Counted from the first letter of the stretch, positions 48,131 through 58,346 are shown. The stretch is DNA of 64,000 bases from Mycobacterium sp. Root135 (GCF_001426545.1 NZ_LMEZ01000005.1:63137-127136); one strand, 5' to 3'. Made by a program: numbers and translations. The notes: generated by a model not told the origin, from the sequence alone.

Positions 48131-49365
48131 CCACCCAAACCGTGCCGCCCGGCGCACACCTGCCCGACCATCCGGAATTCCTCTGGCGCACACCGACGCC
48201 CAAGAAGAACTATGACGTCGTCATCGTCGGCGGCGGTGGCCACGGACTGGCGACCGCGCACTACCTCGCGCAGAACCACGGCATCACCAACGTCGCCGTG
48301 CTCGAACGCGGCTGGCTCGCGGGTGGCAACATGGCCCGCAACACCACGCTGATCCGGTCGAACTACCTCTGGGACGAGAGCACCCGCATCTACGAGCACG
48401 CGCTCAAACTGTGGGAGGGCCTCGAAGACGATCTCGACTACCCAATCCTGTTCAAGCAGTGCGGTGTTCTGAACCTCGCCCACAGCCTGCAGGACGTCCG
48501 CGACAGTGTGCGACGGGTCGAGGCCAACAAGCTCAACGGGGTCGACGCCCATTGGGTGGACGCCGACGAAGTCAAGAAGCTCTGCCCGATCGTCAACGTC
48601 TCCGACGACATTCGCTATCCCGTCATGGGGGCGACGTACCAACCGCGGGCAGGCATCGCCAAGCACGACTACGTCGCGTGGGGCTTCGCGCGTCGCGCCG
48701 ACCAGGCCGGTATCGACATCATCCAGAACTGCGAGGTGACCGGGTTCGTCACCGACGGCGACCGGGTCACCGGGGTCCGCACCACCCAGGGCGACATCGG
48801 CGCGGGCCAGGTCGCCCTCTGCGCGGCAGGGCACACGTCGACGCTGACCGACATGCTCGGCATCCGCACACCTCTGCAGAGCCATCCCCTGCAAGCTCTG
48901 GTCTCGGAGCTGCTCGAGCCCGTGCATCCGACGATCGTGATGAGCAATGCCGTGCACGTCTACGTGTCTCAGGCCCACAAGGGTGAACTGGTGATGGGCG
49001 CAGGCGTCGACTCCTACAACGGATACGGTCAGCGCGGGGCGTTCCACATCATCGAACGGCAGATGGCCGCCGCCGTCGAGCTGTTCCCCGTGTTCGCCCG
49101 CGCACATCTGCTGCGCACCTGGGGCGGCATCGTCGACGTCTGCCCGGATGCGTCCCCGATCGTGGGCCGCACCCCGTACGAGAACCTGTATCTCAACGCG
49201 GGCTGGGGAACAGGTGGATTCAAGGCGACCCCCGGCATCGGCTGGTGTCTTGCCGACACCATCGCCAACGACGAACCGCACGAGTTCGTCGCCCCGTTCA
49301 GCCTCGACCGGTTCGTCAGCGGAGCGCTCGTCGACGAACACGGCGCCGCCGGCGTCGCGCACTAG
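48127..49365 (+). CDS. soxB: Sarcosine oxidase beta subunit
   Basis: The 412-aa FAD protein has [23 protein letters not shown] at residues about 30-52, the conserved [20 protein letters not shown], the covalent-flavin region, and the C-terminal [35 protein letters not shown]. It is the catalytic flavin subunit of heterotetrameric sarcosine oxidase, which oxidises sarcosine to glycine with H2O2 and methylene-THF. The GTG start overlaps the glyA stop. The order beta, delta, alpha, gamma is the standard soxBDAG. Confidence 0.95.
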   Translation: MTTQTVPPGAHLPDHPEFLWRTPTPKKNYDVVIVGGGGHGLATAHYLAQNHGITNVAVLERGWLAGGNMARNTTLIRSNYLWDESTRIYEHALKLWEGLEDDLDYPILFKQCGVLNLAHSLQDVRDSVRRVEANKLNGVDAHWVDADEVKKLCPIVNVSDDIRYPVMGATYQPRAGIAKHDYVAWGFARRADQAGIDIIQNCEVTGFVTDGDRVTGVRTTQGDIGAGQVALCAAGHTSTLTDMLGIRTPLQSHPLQALVSELLEPVHPTIVMSNAVHVYVSQAHKGELVMGAGVDSYNGYGQRGAFHIIERQMAAAVELFPVFARAHLLRTWGGIVDVCPDASPIVGRTPYENLYLNAGWGTGGFKATPGIGWCLADTIANDEPHEFVAPFSLDRFVSGALVDEHGAAGVAH

Positions 49366-49395
49366 GTCCATCGAGCCGTTCACAGGAGCAACACC

Positions 49396-49674
49396 ATGCA
49401 ACTCATCGAATGTCCTTGGTGCGGAACGCGCGAGGAGACCGAATTCCACTACGGCGGGGAGGCACACGTCGCCTACCCCGAGGACCCGCAGGCGCTGACC
49501 GACGAGGAATGGGCACGCTACGTGTTCTTCCGCACCAACCCGAAGGGGCTCTTCGCCGAACGCTGGAGCCACAGCGCGGGTTGCCGCCGGTGGTTCAACG
49601 CCGTCCGCGACACCGCCACCTACGAGTTCCACAGCGTGTACCGACCTGACGAGCAGAGGCCGACCAGTTCATGA
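49396..49674 (+). CDS. soxD: Sarcosine oxidase delta subunit
   Basis: The 92-aa subunit begins MQLIECPWCGTREETEFHYGGEAHVAYP, with the CxxC zinc ligands and a His, and a later HSAGCRRWFNAVRDTATYEF providing another Cys. It is a zinc-binding structural subunit of the tetramer. It starts 30 bp after soxB and overlaps the soxA start. Confidence 0.95.
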   Translation: MQLIECPWCGTREETEFHYGGEAHVAYPEDPQALTDEEWARYVFFRTNPKGLFAERWSHSAGCRRWFNAVRDTATYEFHSVYRPDEQRPTSS

Positions 49675-52532
49675 ATGCACCGTTCCGCACCGCCGAGGGC
49701 GGTCGCGTCGACCGCACCACCACCCACACCTTCGTCTTCAACGACCGGGAGCTGACCGGCCACGCCGGTGACACGCTCGCATCGGCGTTGCTGGCCAACG
49801 GCGTTCACCAGGTGACCACCAGCATCAAGCTGGGGCGGCCACGGGGCTTCACCGCCGCGTGGGCCGAGGACACCGGCGGCCTCGTTCAGATGGAGCACCC
49901 GTTCCCCGAGCCCATGCTGTTGGCCACTACCGTCGAGTTGTTCGACGGGCTTGCCGCACGGGGCATTCCGGGGCAGGGGCGCCTCGCCGAGATCGCCGAC
50001 ACCGCGAAGTACGACGCGACGCACGTCCACACCGACGTGCTGATCGTCGGAGCGGGTCCGTCCGGCCTGGCCGCCGCACTGACCGCCGCCAGGACAGGAG
50101 CGCGGGTCGTACTGCTCGACGAACAGAGCGAAGCGGGCGGCGCACTGCTCGGCAGCACCGACACGATCGACGGCAAGCCCGCGCTGGAGTGGGTCGCCGA
50201 CGCAGTGTCCGAGCTGGCCACGTTCCCGGACGTCTTGCACCTGCAGCGCACCACCGCATTCGGGCACTACGACGACGGCTTCGTGCTGGCGTTGCAACGG
50301 CGTACCGATCACCTGGGCGGCGACGCACCGGTGGCGGTGAGCCGTCAGCGGGTGTGGCGAATCCGGGCTCGCCGGATCGTGGTCGCCACGGGCGCGCACG
50401 AGCGTCCGATCGTGTTCACCGACAACGACCGGCCCGGCATCATGTTGGCCAACGGTGCCCGCACCTTCCTGCACCGCTACGGCGTCAAGGTCGGCGAGCA
50501 GGCCATGGTGTTCACCACCAACGACAGCGCCTACCTCACCGCGTTCGACCTGCAGGACGCAGGCGTGCGGATCACTGCAGTGGTCGACGCGCGGACGGAT
50601 CTGTCACCAGATCTGGTCGAGGAGTGCGCGTCTCGCAACATTGCGGTGCACCTCGGTTCGGTGGTCAGCGGCACCCGAGGCGATGCGCGCATCACCCACG
50701 CCACCGTCTCGCGTCCGCCAGCAGACGACGCGGCCCCCGTCGTGGTGCCGTGCGACGTGCTCCTGGTGAGCGGCGGCTGGAATCCGGCGGTGCACCTGTA
50801 CAGCCAGGCCCGCGGGAAGCTGCGCTACGACGAAACGCTCGGCGCCTTCGTGCCAGGCGAAGCCCTCGACGGAGTCGACGTCGCGGGGTCGGCGACTGGC
50901 GTCTTCGACCTGCCGGGATGCCTGCGCAGTGGTCGCGAGGCCGTCGAATCAGCCCTGGCGTCAATCGGATTCGACGCTGCGGCCGACACACATCCCGGTG
51001 AAGCCGATCCCGTTCGCACCCCGGGTGCGGGCGTGGTGCTGTGGTACGTCCGCGATCCCGCCACCGCGACCCGGCAGTTCGTCGACGTCCAGCGCGACGC
51101 CACGGTCGCCGACCTCGTCAGGGCGGTGGGTGCCGGCATGCGCTCGATGGAGCACATCAAGCGCTACACCACCATTGGAACCGCACACGACCAGGGCAAG
51201 ACCTCCGGTGTCGTCGCCTCCGGCATCACCGCCGACCTGCTCGGCAGCCGGCCAGAGGACATGGGTGTCACCACCTTCCGACCGCCGTACACGCCGGTCG
51301 CGTTCGCCGCGCTGGCCGGCCGCAGCCGGGGGCACATGTTCGACCCGGAGCGGGTCACCGCGGTGCACGACTGGCACGTGGCCCGCGGTGCGGTGTTCGA
51401 GGACGTCGGGCAATGGAAGCGCCCGCGGTACTACCCCCAGGGCGACGAGGATATGGACACCGCCGTCCTACGCGAATGCGCCGCCACCCGAACGGGAGTC
51501 GGAATTCTCGACGGGTCCACCCTCGGCAAGATCGACGTCCAGGGTCCGGATGCCGGCGAGTTCCTCGACATGCTCTACACGAACCTGATGAGCAGCCTGA
51601 AGGTCGGGATGATCCGCTACGGCGTCATGTGCGGCGCCGACGGCATGGTCATCGACGACGGCACCGTGATGCGCCTCGCCGACGACCGCTTCCAGGTGTT
51701 CACCACCACCGGTGGCGCCGCCCACATCCTCGATTGGATGGAGGAGTGGCTGCAGACCGAATGGCCACACCTGCGGGTTCGGATGACCTCGGTGACCGAG
51801 CAGTGGCACACCTTCCCTGTCGTCGGCCCGAAGTCCCGGGACGTCGTCGGCGCGGTGTTCTCCGATCTCGACGTCAGCAATGACGCGTTCCCGTTCATGG
51901 CGTGGCGGGACACCACCCTCGGCGGAGCGCACGTCCGGGTCGGTCGGGTCAGCTTCTCCGGAGAGCTCGCCTACGAGGTCAACGTGATGGGTTGGTACGC
52001 AACCGCGGTGTGGGAGAAGCTGATCGACGCCGGCGAGCGCCACGGGATCACCCCCTACGGCACCGAGACGATGCACGTGCTCCGCGCCGAAAAGGGTTAC
52101 CCCATCATCGGCCAGGACACCGACGGCACCATCACCCCGCAGGATCTGGGGATGAATTGGGTGGTGTCGAAGAAGAAGGTCGACTTCATCGGCAAGCGTT
52201 CCTTCTCCCGCAGCGAGAACCTCAACCCACTCCGCAAGCAATTCGTCGGGCTGCTGCCCATCGACGCCGAGACGGTGCTGCCCGAGGGTGCGCAGATCAT
52301 CGAACCCACCGCGAACGGTGAGCTGCCTCCGCCACCCGTGCCGATGCTCGGACACGTCACGTCGAGCTACCGGAGCGCCGAGTTGGGGCGTCCGTTCGCC
52401 CTGGCCCTTGTCAAGGGTGGCCATGCCCGCATCGGCGACACCCTGAGTGTCCCGGTCAACGGAACCCTGGTGCCGGTGGAGGTCACCGGTTCCGTCCTCG
52501 TCGATCCCGAAGGAGCCCGCCGTGATGGCTAA
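49671..52532 (+). CDS. soxA: Sarcosine oxidase alpha subunit
   Basis: The 953-aa subunit has an N-terminal ferredoxin-like segment (TFVFNDRELTGHAGDTLASALLANGV), an NAD/FAD-binding domain (VLIVGAGPSGLAAALTAARTGARVVLLDEQ, near residue 125) and a C-terminal GcvT folate domain from about residue 590 (GVGILDGSTLGKIDVQGPDAGEFLDMLYTN, RVSFSGELAYEVNVMG). The folate domain accepts the methyl carbon as methylene-THF. The start overlaps the soxD stop. The stop lies 8 bp inside the soxG gene. Confidence 0.95.
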   Translation: MNAPFRTAEGGRVDRTTTHTFVFNDRELTGHAGDTLASALLANGVHQVTTSIKLGRPRGFTAAWAEDTGGLVQMEHPFPEPMLLATTVELFDGLAARGIPGQGRLAEIADTAKYDATHVHTDVLIVGAGPSGLAAALTAARTGARVVLLDEQSEAGGALLGSTDTIDGKPALEWVADAVSELATFPDVLHLQRTTAFGHYDDGFVLALQRRTDHLGGDAPVAVSRQRVWRIRARRIVVATGAHERPIVFTDNDRPGIMLANGARTFLHRYGVKVGEQAMVFTTNDSAYLTAFDLQDAGVRITAVVDARTDLSPDLVEECASRNIAVHLGSVVSGTRGDARITHATVSRPPADDAAPVVVPCDVLLVSGGWNPAVHLYSQARGKLRYDETLGAFVPGEALDGVDVAGSATGVFDLPGCLRSGREAVESALASIGFDAAADTHPGEADPVRTPGAGVVLWYVRDPATATRQFVDVQRDATVADLVRAVGAGMRSMEHIKRYTTIGTAHDQGKTSGVVASGITADLLGSRPEDMGVTTFRPPYTPVAFAALAGRSRGHMFDPERVTAVHDWHVARGAVFEDVGQWKRPRYYPQGDEDMDTAVLRECAATRTGVGILDGSTLGKIDVQGPDAGEFLDMLYTNLMSSLKVGMIRYGVMCGADGMVIDDGTVMRLADDRFQVFTTTGGAAHILDWMEEWLQTEWPHLRVRMTSVTEQWHTFPVVGPKSRDVVGAVFSDLDVSNDAFPFMAWRDTTLGGAHVRVGRVSFSGELAYEVNVMGWYATAVWEKLIDAGERHGITPYGTETMHVLRAEKGYPIIGQDTDGTITPQDLGMNWVVSKKKVDFIGKRSFSRSENLNPLRKQFVGLLPIDAETVLPEGAQIIEPTANGELPPPPVPMLGHVTSSYRSAELGRPFALALVKGGHARIGDTLSVPVNGTLVPVEVTGSVLVDPEGARRDG

Positions 52533-53148
52533 GGCGAGCGAAGCGACGGGGAATGTCGCTGACAGCCTCACCCGAAGGAGCCCCCTGGAGGGCTTCGCCA
52601 GCCGGTTCGCTCAGTTGCCGGATTCCGCTGGTGTGCAAGAGGAACCGTTCGTCGCGATGGTCGACCTGTGGGTCGACCCGGCTGGTGCCGGCGCCGCCGC
52701 GGCCGCGGCAGTGCTCGGAGTCGAGGCGTTGCCCACCACCGCGTCGACGACGGCCACGGCACCGGATGTGACGGTGATCTGGTTCGGTCCCGACGAGTGG
52801 TTGGTCACCTCGACGGCTCTGGAGCCCGAGGAGTTGGAGTCGCGGTTGCGTGACGCGGTGGTCGAGCACGGCGGAGCGGCGGTCGACGTGTCGGCGCAGC
52901 GCACCACGGTTCGGCTTCGCGGAGAACACGCCCGCGACGTCCTCGCGAAGGGCTGCTCGGTCGACCTGCACCCCACGGTGTTCGGCCCCGGTGCCGCCGT
53001 CCAGACGATGCTTGGGCAGGCCGCTGTCGTACTGATGCCGTTGAGCGACAACGGGTCCGACTACCGGATCCTGGTGCGGTCGTCGTTCGCACGCTACCTC
53101 GCGGAATGGCTGGTCGACGGCGCCGAGGAGTACGGCGTCGACTGGTAA
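52525..53148 (+). CDS. soxG: Sarcosine oxidase gamma subunit
   Basis: The 207-aa subunit has RRSPLEGFASRFAQLP, then VIWFGPDEWLVTS, the segment VDVSAQRTTVRLRGEHARDVLAKGCSVDLHP and a final RSSFARYLAEWLVDGAEEYG, all typical of SoxG, which completes the tetramer. I use the ATG at 52525, with AAGGAG upstream; it overlaps soxA by 8 nt. A strong hairpin follows the stop. Confidence 0.92.
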   Translation: MAKASEATGNVADSLTRRSPLEGFASRFAQLPDSAGVQEEPFVAMVDLWVDPAGAGAAAAAAVLGVEALPTTASTTATAPDVTVIWFGPDEWLVTSTALEPEELESRLRDAVVEHGGAAVDVSAQRTTVRLRGEHARDVLAKGCSVDLHPTVFGPGAAVQTMLGQAAVVLMPLSDNGSDYRILVRSSFARYLAEWLVDGAEEYGVDW

Positions 53149-53155
53149 CGCGGAA

Positions 53156-53181
53156 CGCGCCGGGTCGTCAGACCCGGCGCG
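53156..53181. terminator. Bidirectional hairpin between soxG and the MBL gene
   Basis: CGCGCCGGGTC (53156-53166), a 4-nt loop GTCA, then the exact complement GACCCGGCGCG (53171-53181). It lies between two convergent stops (53148 and 53193), so it can terminate both transcripts. Confidence 0.78.
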
Positions 53182-53192
53182 CGAGGTGCCGG

Positions 53193-53825
53193 TCAGTGCC
53201 CCCTGGCGATCCATTCGGCGAGGTGAGGCGCCTCCGCGCCGATGGTGGTGTGGTCCCCGTGGCCGGTGTGGACGCGGGTCTCGTCGGGTAACGTGAACAG
53301 GGAGTCGCGGATGGAGTCGACGATGGTGGGAAAGTCGCTGTAGGACCGACCGGTGGCGCCGGGGCCACCGTTGAACAACGTGTCACCGGAGAAGAGCGCG
53401 CCCGCCTCGGGAAGATAGAGGCAGACCGATCCCGGCGAGTGACCCGGCGTGTGAAGCACCTGAAGCTCGGTGCCCGCGACTCCGATGCGCTGCCCGGCGT
53501 CGAGGTTCCAGTACTTCTCGTCGGGATGTGTTGCCTGCCAGAGCATGTCGTCACCGGGGTGCAGCAGCACCGGAGCGTGCACGGCCTCGGCCAATTGTGG
53601 CGCGACGGTCACGTGGTCGTCGTGGCCGTGGGTGACGACGACGGCCACCACGTTGCGCCCCGCGACCGCCGCGACGATCTGGTCCGCGGTGTGCGCGGCG
53701 TCGACTATGACCACCTCGTCGTCGTCACCGATGACCCACACGTTGTTGTCGACGTCCCAGGTTCCCCCGTCGAGACTGAACGTCCCCGAGGTGACGACCC
53801 TGTCGATCCGCAGGTCGCCGCTCAC
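53193..53825 (-). CDS. MBL-fold hydrolase paired with mycothiol formaldehyde dehydrogenase
   Basis: The 210-aa protein has the MBL motif [14 protein letters not shown] near residue 80, [32 protein letters not shown] and a final [11 protein letters not shown], all metal ligands of glyoxalase-II-like enzymes. The GTG at 53825 overlaps the stop of the dehydrogenase gene. M. tuberculosis has a similar pair (Rv2259-Rv2260). Because the dehydrogenase yields S-formylmycothiol, this hydrolase is a candidate for the thioester-cleaving step; that role is inferred. Confidence 0.88.
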   Translation of the reverse strand: MSGDLRIDRVVTSGTFSLDGGTWDVDNNVWVIGDDDEVVIVDAAHTADQIVAAVAGRNVVAVVVTHGHDDHVTVAPQLAEAVHAPVLLHPGDDMLWQATHPDEKYWNLDAGQRIGVAGTELQVLHTPGHSPGSVCLYLPEAGALFSGDTLFNGGPGATGRSYSDFPTIVDSIRDSLFTLPDETRVHTGHGDHTTIGAEAPHLAEWIARGH

Positions 53826-54907
53826 AGGACGACGACCGACCGGAGTACCGCGCCGGCGTGCATGGTGTGGAAGGCGTCCTCGATCTCGTCGAGCTTGATC
53901 CGCTCGGAGACGAAGCGCTCCAGCGGCAGGCGGCCCTGCTGGTAGAGGTCCACCAGCATCGGAAAATCGCGTTCCGGCAGGCAGTCTCCGTACCACGACG
54001 ACTTCAACGAGCCTCCGCGAGAAAAGAAGTCGACCAGCGGCATCTCGAGTTGCATGTCTGGGGTGGGCACGCCGACCAGGACCACGGTGCCGGCGAGGTC
54101 ACGGGCATAGAAGGCCTGGCGCCACGTCTCGGGGCGACCGACGGCGTCGATGACGACGTCGGCGCCGAACCCGCCGGTGAGCGCTTGCACGGCCTCGACG
54201 GTGTCCTCCTCGGTGGCGTTGACGGTGTGGGTGGCGCCGAGTTCGCGGGCCCACTCGAGCTTGCGGGAGTCGCGGTCGACGGCGATGATCGTGCCGGCTC
54301 CCGCGAGGCGTGCGCCCATGATGGCGGCATCTCCGACGCCACCGCATCCGATGACGGCGACCGAGTCACCGCGCGAGACGTTGCCCGTGTTGACCGCGGC
54401 ACCGAGGCCCGCCATCACGCCGCAGCCAAGCAGACCGACGACGGCCGGATCGGCATCGGGGTCGACCTTGGTGCACTGCCCTTCGTGGACGAGGGTCTTG
54501 TCGGCGAATGCGCCGATGCCCAGCGCCGGGGTGAGCTCGGTGCCGTCGTCCAGGGTCATCTTCTGGGCGGCGTTGTGGGTGTTGAAGCAGTACTGCGGGC
54601 GACCTCGCTTGCAGGCGCGGCATTGTCCGCAGACCGCGCGCCAGTTCAGGATGACGAAGTCGCCGACGGCGACGGATTCGACTCCGGCGCCGACTTCGTC
54701 CACGATTCCGGCGGCCTCGTGGCCGAGCAGGAATGGGAACTCGTCGTTGATGCCGCCCTCGCGGTAGGTCAGGTCGGTGTGGCATACGCCGCAGGCCTGG
54801 ATCTTCACGACGACCTCGCCGGGTCCGGGGTCGGGGATGGTGATCGTCGTAACTTCGACCGGTGCACCCTTCGAGCGGGCGATCACACCTCGAGCCTGTT
54901 GCGGCAT
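53822..54907 (-). CDS. mscR: S-(hydroxymethyl)mycothiol dehydrogenase
   Basis: The 361-aa zinc alcohol dehydrogenase has the catalytic-zinc [13 protein letters not shown] (near residue 39), HE in [10 protein letters not shown], the four-Cys structural zinc site [15 protein letters not shown], and the NAD motif [21 protein letters not shown]. It is the mycothiol-dependent formaldehyde dehydrogenase/nitrosomycothiol reductase of actinobacteria. It detoxifies formaldehyde made by the Rieske demethylase and by uncoupled oxidase turnover. A TATATCA site lies about 70 bp upstream of the ATG. Confidence 0.94.
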   Translation of the reverse strand: MPQQARGVIARSKGAPVEVTTITIPDPGPGEVVVKIQACGVCHTDLTYREGGINDEFPFLLGHEAAGIVDEVGAGVESVAVGDFVILNWRAVCGQCRACKRGRPQYCFNTHNAAQKMTLDDGTELTPALGIGAFADKTLVHEGQCTKVDPDADPAVVGLLGCGVMAGLGAAVNTGNVSRGDSVAVIGCGGVGDAAIMGARLAGAGTIIAVDRDSRKLEWARELGATHTVNATEEDTVEAVQALTGGFGADVVIDAVGRPETWRQAFYARDLAGTVVLVGVPTPDMQLEMPLVDFFSRGGSLKSSWYGDCLPERDFPMLVDLYQQGRLPLERFVSERIKLDEIEDAFHTMHAGAVLRSVVVL

Positions 54908-54976
54908 GGGGTAGCTCCTTTTTGGCGAGACGGTGGCTGACTAGCGACGATTGTGCTGTATTAGTAAGTTCGTGTC

Positions 54977-54989
54977 TAGTATATCAATT
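54977..54989 (+). promoter_or_regulatory. TRRTATATCA site 6 (mscR)
   Basis: TAGTATATCAATT sits in the 146-bp gap divergent between mscR and the gene at 55054, 70 bp from the mscR start. Confidence 0.55.
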
Positions 54990-55053
54990 GCACTCTTGAG
55001 TCACGGCCAGGCTGTCCGACCACCCGCAGCCCGACTTTGAGATACTCGGGGAC

Positions 55054-55626
55054 GTGGAAATCCTCTGGCAGCAGAGCCATACCGACCGTCTACGGGCAGT
55101 ACGAGTGGGCTGGGACGGAGCCGAAGTAGGAGCGCCGTGTTTCCCGCCGGACTGGGAATCCGAACCCGACGACGTCCACCTGTTGCGCATCGCGGCGGAA
55201 CACGGCACCTGCCCGTCGGGGGCGTATCCGTACCGCAGGCCCCCCGCACACTTCGAGTACTCGTCCTTCGTCGAGACGTTCGACGACGAAGGCACCTTCG
55301 ACTTCACCGATCGGCATCGACGCTTGCTGGCGAAGACGAACTGGCGACTGTCCGAGCCCTACGACGACGAAGAGATTCCCGGCGCCGACCCCAAACGCCC
55401 CTACGGCGACTTCACCTTCTATCAGCTGGAGATGGCACTACACCTCGGCCTGATCCCGGCGAAGAAGCCGGCGGACTATGACCCGATGACGCCGGAGATC
55501 GTCGAGGCCATGACCTCTTTGCACGGCGAGATGCAACCGGCGCTGCAGGTGTTCCTCGAGCACTTCGAGATCCCCAACGGACGGCTGTTCACCGGAAACG
55601 ACTGGGGCGGATGGGAAGCGGCCTAA
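55054..55626 (+). CDS. Conserved hypothetical protein
   Basis: The 190-aa acidic cytoplasmic protein begins with GTG (MEILWQQSHTDRL). It is rich in Asp, Glu, Tyr and Trp (EPYDDEEIPGADPKRPYGDFTFYQLEMALHLGLIP) and has no membrane segment, cysteine motif or catalytic signature I can recognise. No weak duplication or fusion is seen. It is divergent from mscR and may share its promoter region. I do not recognise the family. Confidence 0.68.
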   Translation: MEILWQQSHTDRLRAVRVGWDGAEVGAPCFPPDWESEPDDVHLLRIAAEHGTCPSGAYPYRRPPAHFEYSSFVETFDDEGTFDFTDRHRRLLAKTNWRLSEPYDDEEIPGADPKRPYGDFTFYQLEMALHLGLIPAKKPADYDPMTPEIVEAMTSLHGEMQPALQVFLEHFEIPNGRLFTGNDWGGWEAA

Positions 55627-55713
55627 CCAAGCCGTCCCCTTGGCAGGTGTCCGCAAACCTGAAGATGAGCGTTGAGCAGTGGGGCGGAAGCGGCGCCAGA
55701 GCCCCAGATTGGA

Positions 55714-55935
55714 CTAGACCGACGTAGGCGCGTCCCTTGCCGACAGCTCCGCGCCAGCACGGCCCTCGACGAGGAGGGGCACGAAGTCGCGGATCGGACT
55801 CTCGTCGAAAGATGCGTACGCACTTCGTATTACAGCCAAAATGTCTTCTGCCGCCAGCTCGGAATGTCGACTACTCAGGCGTTCGTGCACGTACAGCAAC
55901 GCCTCCTGCTCGCTCCCTCCCGGACTGCCAGCCAT
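55714..55935 (-). CDS. Small three-helix-bundle dimerisation-domain protein
   Basis: The 73-aa protein contains EQEALLYVHERLSSRHSELAAEDILAVIRSAYASFDESPIRDFVPLLVEGRAGAEL, the pattern of the short mycobacterial three-helix-bundle dimerisation family (..NPIRDFVPVLVERRA..). The ATG at 55935 lies exactly at the edge of the 13E12 repeat, so its promoter is inside the repeat's non-coding flank. The function is unknown. Confidence 0.72.
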   Translation of the reverse strand: MAGSPGGSEQEALLYVHERLSSRHSELAAEDILAVIRSAYASFDESPIRDFVPLLVEGRAGAELSARDAPTSV

Positions 55936-57437
55936 CCTGACCGACAACGGTCGAAGCTCTCGGTCGGGGAGTGCGAGTGCCCGCCTCTGAGCGAATTGGG
56001 GACGGGTCCAATCCTCCTGTGTCACTTCGGTTTCAAGCGTCACAGATCCGGATTTCTTGTCGGCGGGTCGCACTAGTGTTCGAGTATGAGTTCGGATCGG
56101 GTCACCGCAGCAGTTGCGGCGTACCAGGCCGCCACGGCCGAACTCCTGGAGCGCTCCTTCGACGAGTTCACCCACCTCGAACTGCTGGAGCTGCTGGGTG
56201 AACTGGAAACCGTCACCTGGCAGCTGCCGGCGGTTGGGCATCGGGTGATCGCCCGGTTGCAACGTGAAGCCTCCGCCGTCGAGCTGGGCGCCAAGTCGCT
56301 GAAAAGCGTGTTATTGCAGCGGTTGCCGATCTCGGGCAAGGACGCCAAGCGCCGGTTGGCCGACGCCAAGGAGCTGGGGCCGAGGACTGCGCTCAACGGT
56401 GAACCGCTGGATCCGCTGCTGGCCCCGACCGCGACGGCACAGGGCAACGGTGCGATCGGTCCGGAGCACGTCACCGAGATCCGGTCCTTCCTGGACAAGC
56501 TCCCGGCTCGGGTCGACCCCGAGGTGCGGGAACTCTCGGAGAAGACGTTGGTGGTCGTCGGGTCCAGCACCGGGCCGGACGAGGTGCGCAAGGCCGCGGA
56601 GAAGTTGGCCGCCGCGATCGACCAGGACGGACCCGAACCCGACGACCGGGACCGGGCCCGCAAACGGGGCGTGACGATCGGGCCGCAGCAAGCCGACGGG
56701 ATGAGCCGCATCACCGGACTGCTCGATCCCGAAGCACGGGCCACGCTGGAACCGGGCCTGTCCAAACTGTCCGCCCCCGGGATGTGCAACCCCGACGACT
56801 GCGAACCCTGCACCTCGGGGACACCGTCACAGGAGCAGATCGACTCCGACACCCGCAACCACGGGCAACGCACCCATGACGCGCTGATTGCGATTGCCCG
56901 TACCGCGTTGAGCTCCGGCGAGTTGGGTCAGCACAACGGCTTGCCGGTCACGGTCATCGTGACCACCACCCTGCAAGACCTGGAAGCCGCCCGCGGCAGT
57001 GGTGTCACCGGCGGAGGATCACTGCTCCCGATGGCAGACGTGATCCGGATCGCCTCCCACGCCCACCACTACCTCGCGGTGTTCGACAAGCACACCAACC
57101 AAGCCCTCTACCTCGGCCGCACCAAACGCCTCGCCTCAGTCGGTCAGCGGATCTCCACGCCCGCGACCGCGGGTGCACCAAACCCGGGTGCACCGTCCCC
57201 GGCTACGGCACCCAGGTGCATCACACCAACGGCTGGGCCAAGAACAACGGACAAACCGACATCGACGAAGTGGTGTTCGCCTGCGGCGGAGACAACCGCC
57301 TCGCCGAAGAAGGCTGGACAGTGCAGATCCGCAGTGGCGTCGTCGAATGGATCCCTCCATCACCCATCGACGTCGGCCAAGCCCGCGTCAACTACCTCCA
57401 CCACCCGGAACGGTTACTCGCCGAACCGGGCCCGTGA
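55934..57437 (+). repeat. Long inverted repeat, right arm (13E12 copy 2)
   Basis: It is homologous to 18462-19969 on the opposite strand, from ATCCTGACCGACAACGG at 55934 through the HNH gene stop at 57437. The 150 bp of upstream flank is conserved almost base for base. Together with the left arm it brackets about 36 kb. Confidence 0.85.
56086..57437 (+). pseudogene. 13E12-family DUF222/HNH gene with 4-nt deletion
   Basis: The frame matches the intact copy through KRLASVGQRI. There (about 57151-57156) the copy reads GATC-TCCACGCC where the intact copy has AATCATCCTGCACGCC, four bases fewer. The frame then changes, and the HNH core (HHTNGWAKNN, VVFACGGDNRL) continues only in another frame to the stop at 57437. 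The DUF222 part remains intact and could still make a truncated protein. A sequencing error is possible but would need to be confirmed. Confidence 0.85.
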
Positions 57438-57540
57438 CGGTGAGGGTTCCGGGTTGGCTGTGCACCAACCACTTTCACGCGCGGTTACGCACCGTGCGGG
57501 GTGCAAGGCGGTCAGGTCACCACCGCCCGCAGAGCCCGCC

Positions 57541-58248
57541 TCAGCCCCCGCGCGCCGTCAACGCCCGCGTCACGGTCTCGACCCAGAAGCGCGGGTCGGT
57601 GGTCCAGATATTGTGGTCGGCGCCGGGAAGTTCCTCGAAACTGCCGCCGGGCACCAGCGCGGCGAGTTGCCGCAACGGCCACGACGGGCGAATGTCGTTC
57701 TCCGCGGCGATGAACGACATGGGAACGGTGGAGTCGGCGAGGCGCCGGAACAGGTCGGGCTGGTGGATCCACTGCACGAACGAGTCGTTGAGCGCGGCGT
57801 GAACCGCTGGCACCCAGTCGATCACGACGTCGTCCTCGAGGTGCCGCGCCGCTTCGTACACCTGCGACCACGTGCGGTCCTTGTGCAATCCATGGCCGGC
57901 GATCCCGACCACCAGTTTCACCCGGTCGGGATGATCCAGCGCATACCGCACCGCAAGGTCCGATCCCCAGGAGTGGCCGAGAACGCTCCAATCGTCAACG
58001 CCTGCATACCTTCGCACCGCCTCGAGGTCGGTGACGGCCTGTCCGAGGTCGTGCGGCCCACCCTCGGAACGTCCCACTCCCCTTGGCTCCGGGTACCACG
58101 CCCGCATCCCACGCGGCGCGAGATCGTCGTCCTCGAGGTAGTGGACACACCCTGGCCCACCGGAGAGGACCACGACGTCCGGGCCGGCTCCGGTGACGCC
58201 CACGTGCAACAGGGTTCCGTCGTCGGCCGGGACCGTCGTCGACCGCAT
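57541..58248 (-). CDS. Alpha/beta-hydrolase (proline iminopeptidase-like)
   Basis: The 235-aa protein begins MRSTTVPADDGTLLHVGVTG and has VVVLSGGPGCVHYLEDDDLA (oxyanion HG-type GGPG), the nucleophile elbow LGHSWGSDLAVRYAL (Ser near residue 90), an acid in AAENDIRPSW and the His in GADHNIW. The GGPG and GHSWGS motifs are those of the proline iminopeptidase/epoxide-hydrolase group; the substrate is unknown. The ATG at 58248 is chosen because upstream residues are low-complexity. Confidence 0.85.
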   Translation of the reverse strand: MRSTTVPADDGTLLHVGVTGAGPDVVVLSGGPGCVHYLEDDDLAPRGMRAWYPEPRGVGRSEGGPHDLGQAVTDLEAVRRYAGVDDWSVLGHSWGSDLAVRYALDHPDRVKLVVGIAGHGLHKDRTWSQVYEAARHLEDDVVIDWVPAVHAALNDSFVQWIHQPDLFRRLADSTVPMSFIAAENDIRPSWPLRQLAALVPGGSFEELPGADHNIWTTDPRFWVETVTRALTARGG

Positions 58249-58346
58249 CTCACGTGCCTCCGCCCGCCGAGTCGTCCTGCTCCGGTTCGTCGATGGTAGC
58301 CAGAGCGGACGGATGCAGCAGCTGCGACTGCAGCGAGGCTCTGCTC

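Noticed and set aside
57438..58299. Continuation of the second HNH frame past the stop of its repeat
   Set aside because: It arises from the 4-nt deletion and runs antisense through the alpha/beta-hydrolase gene.
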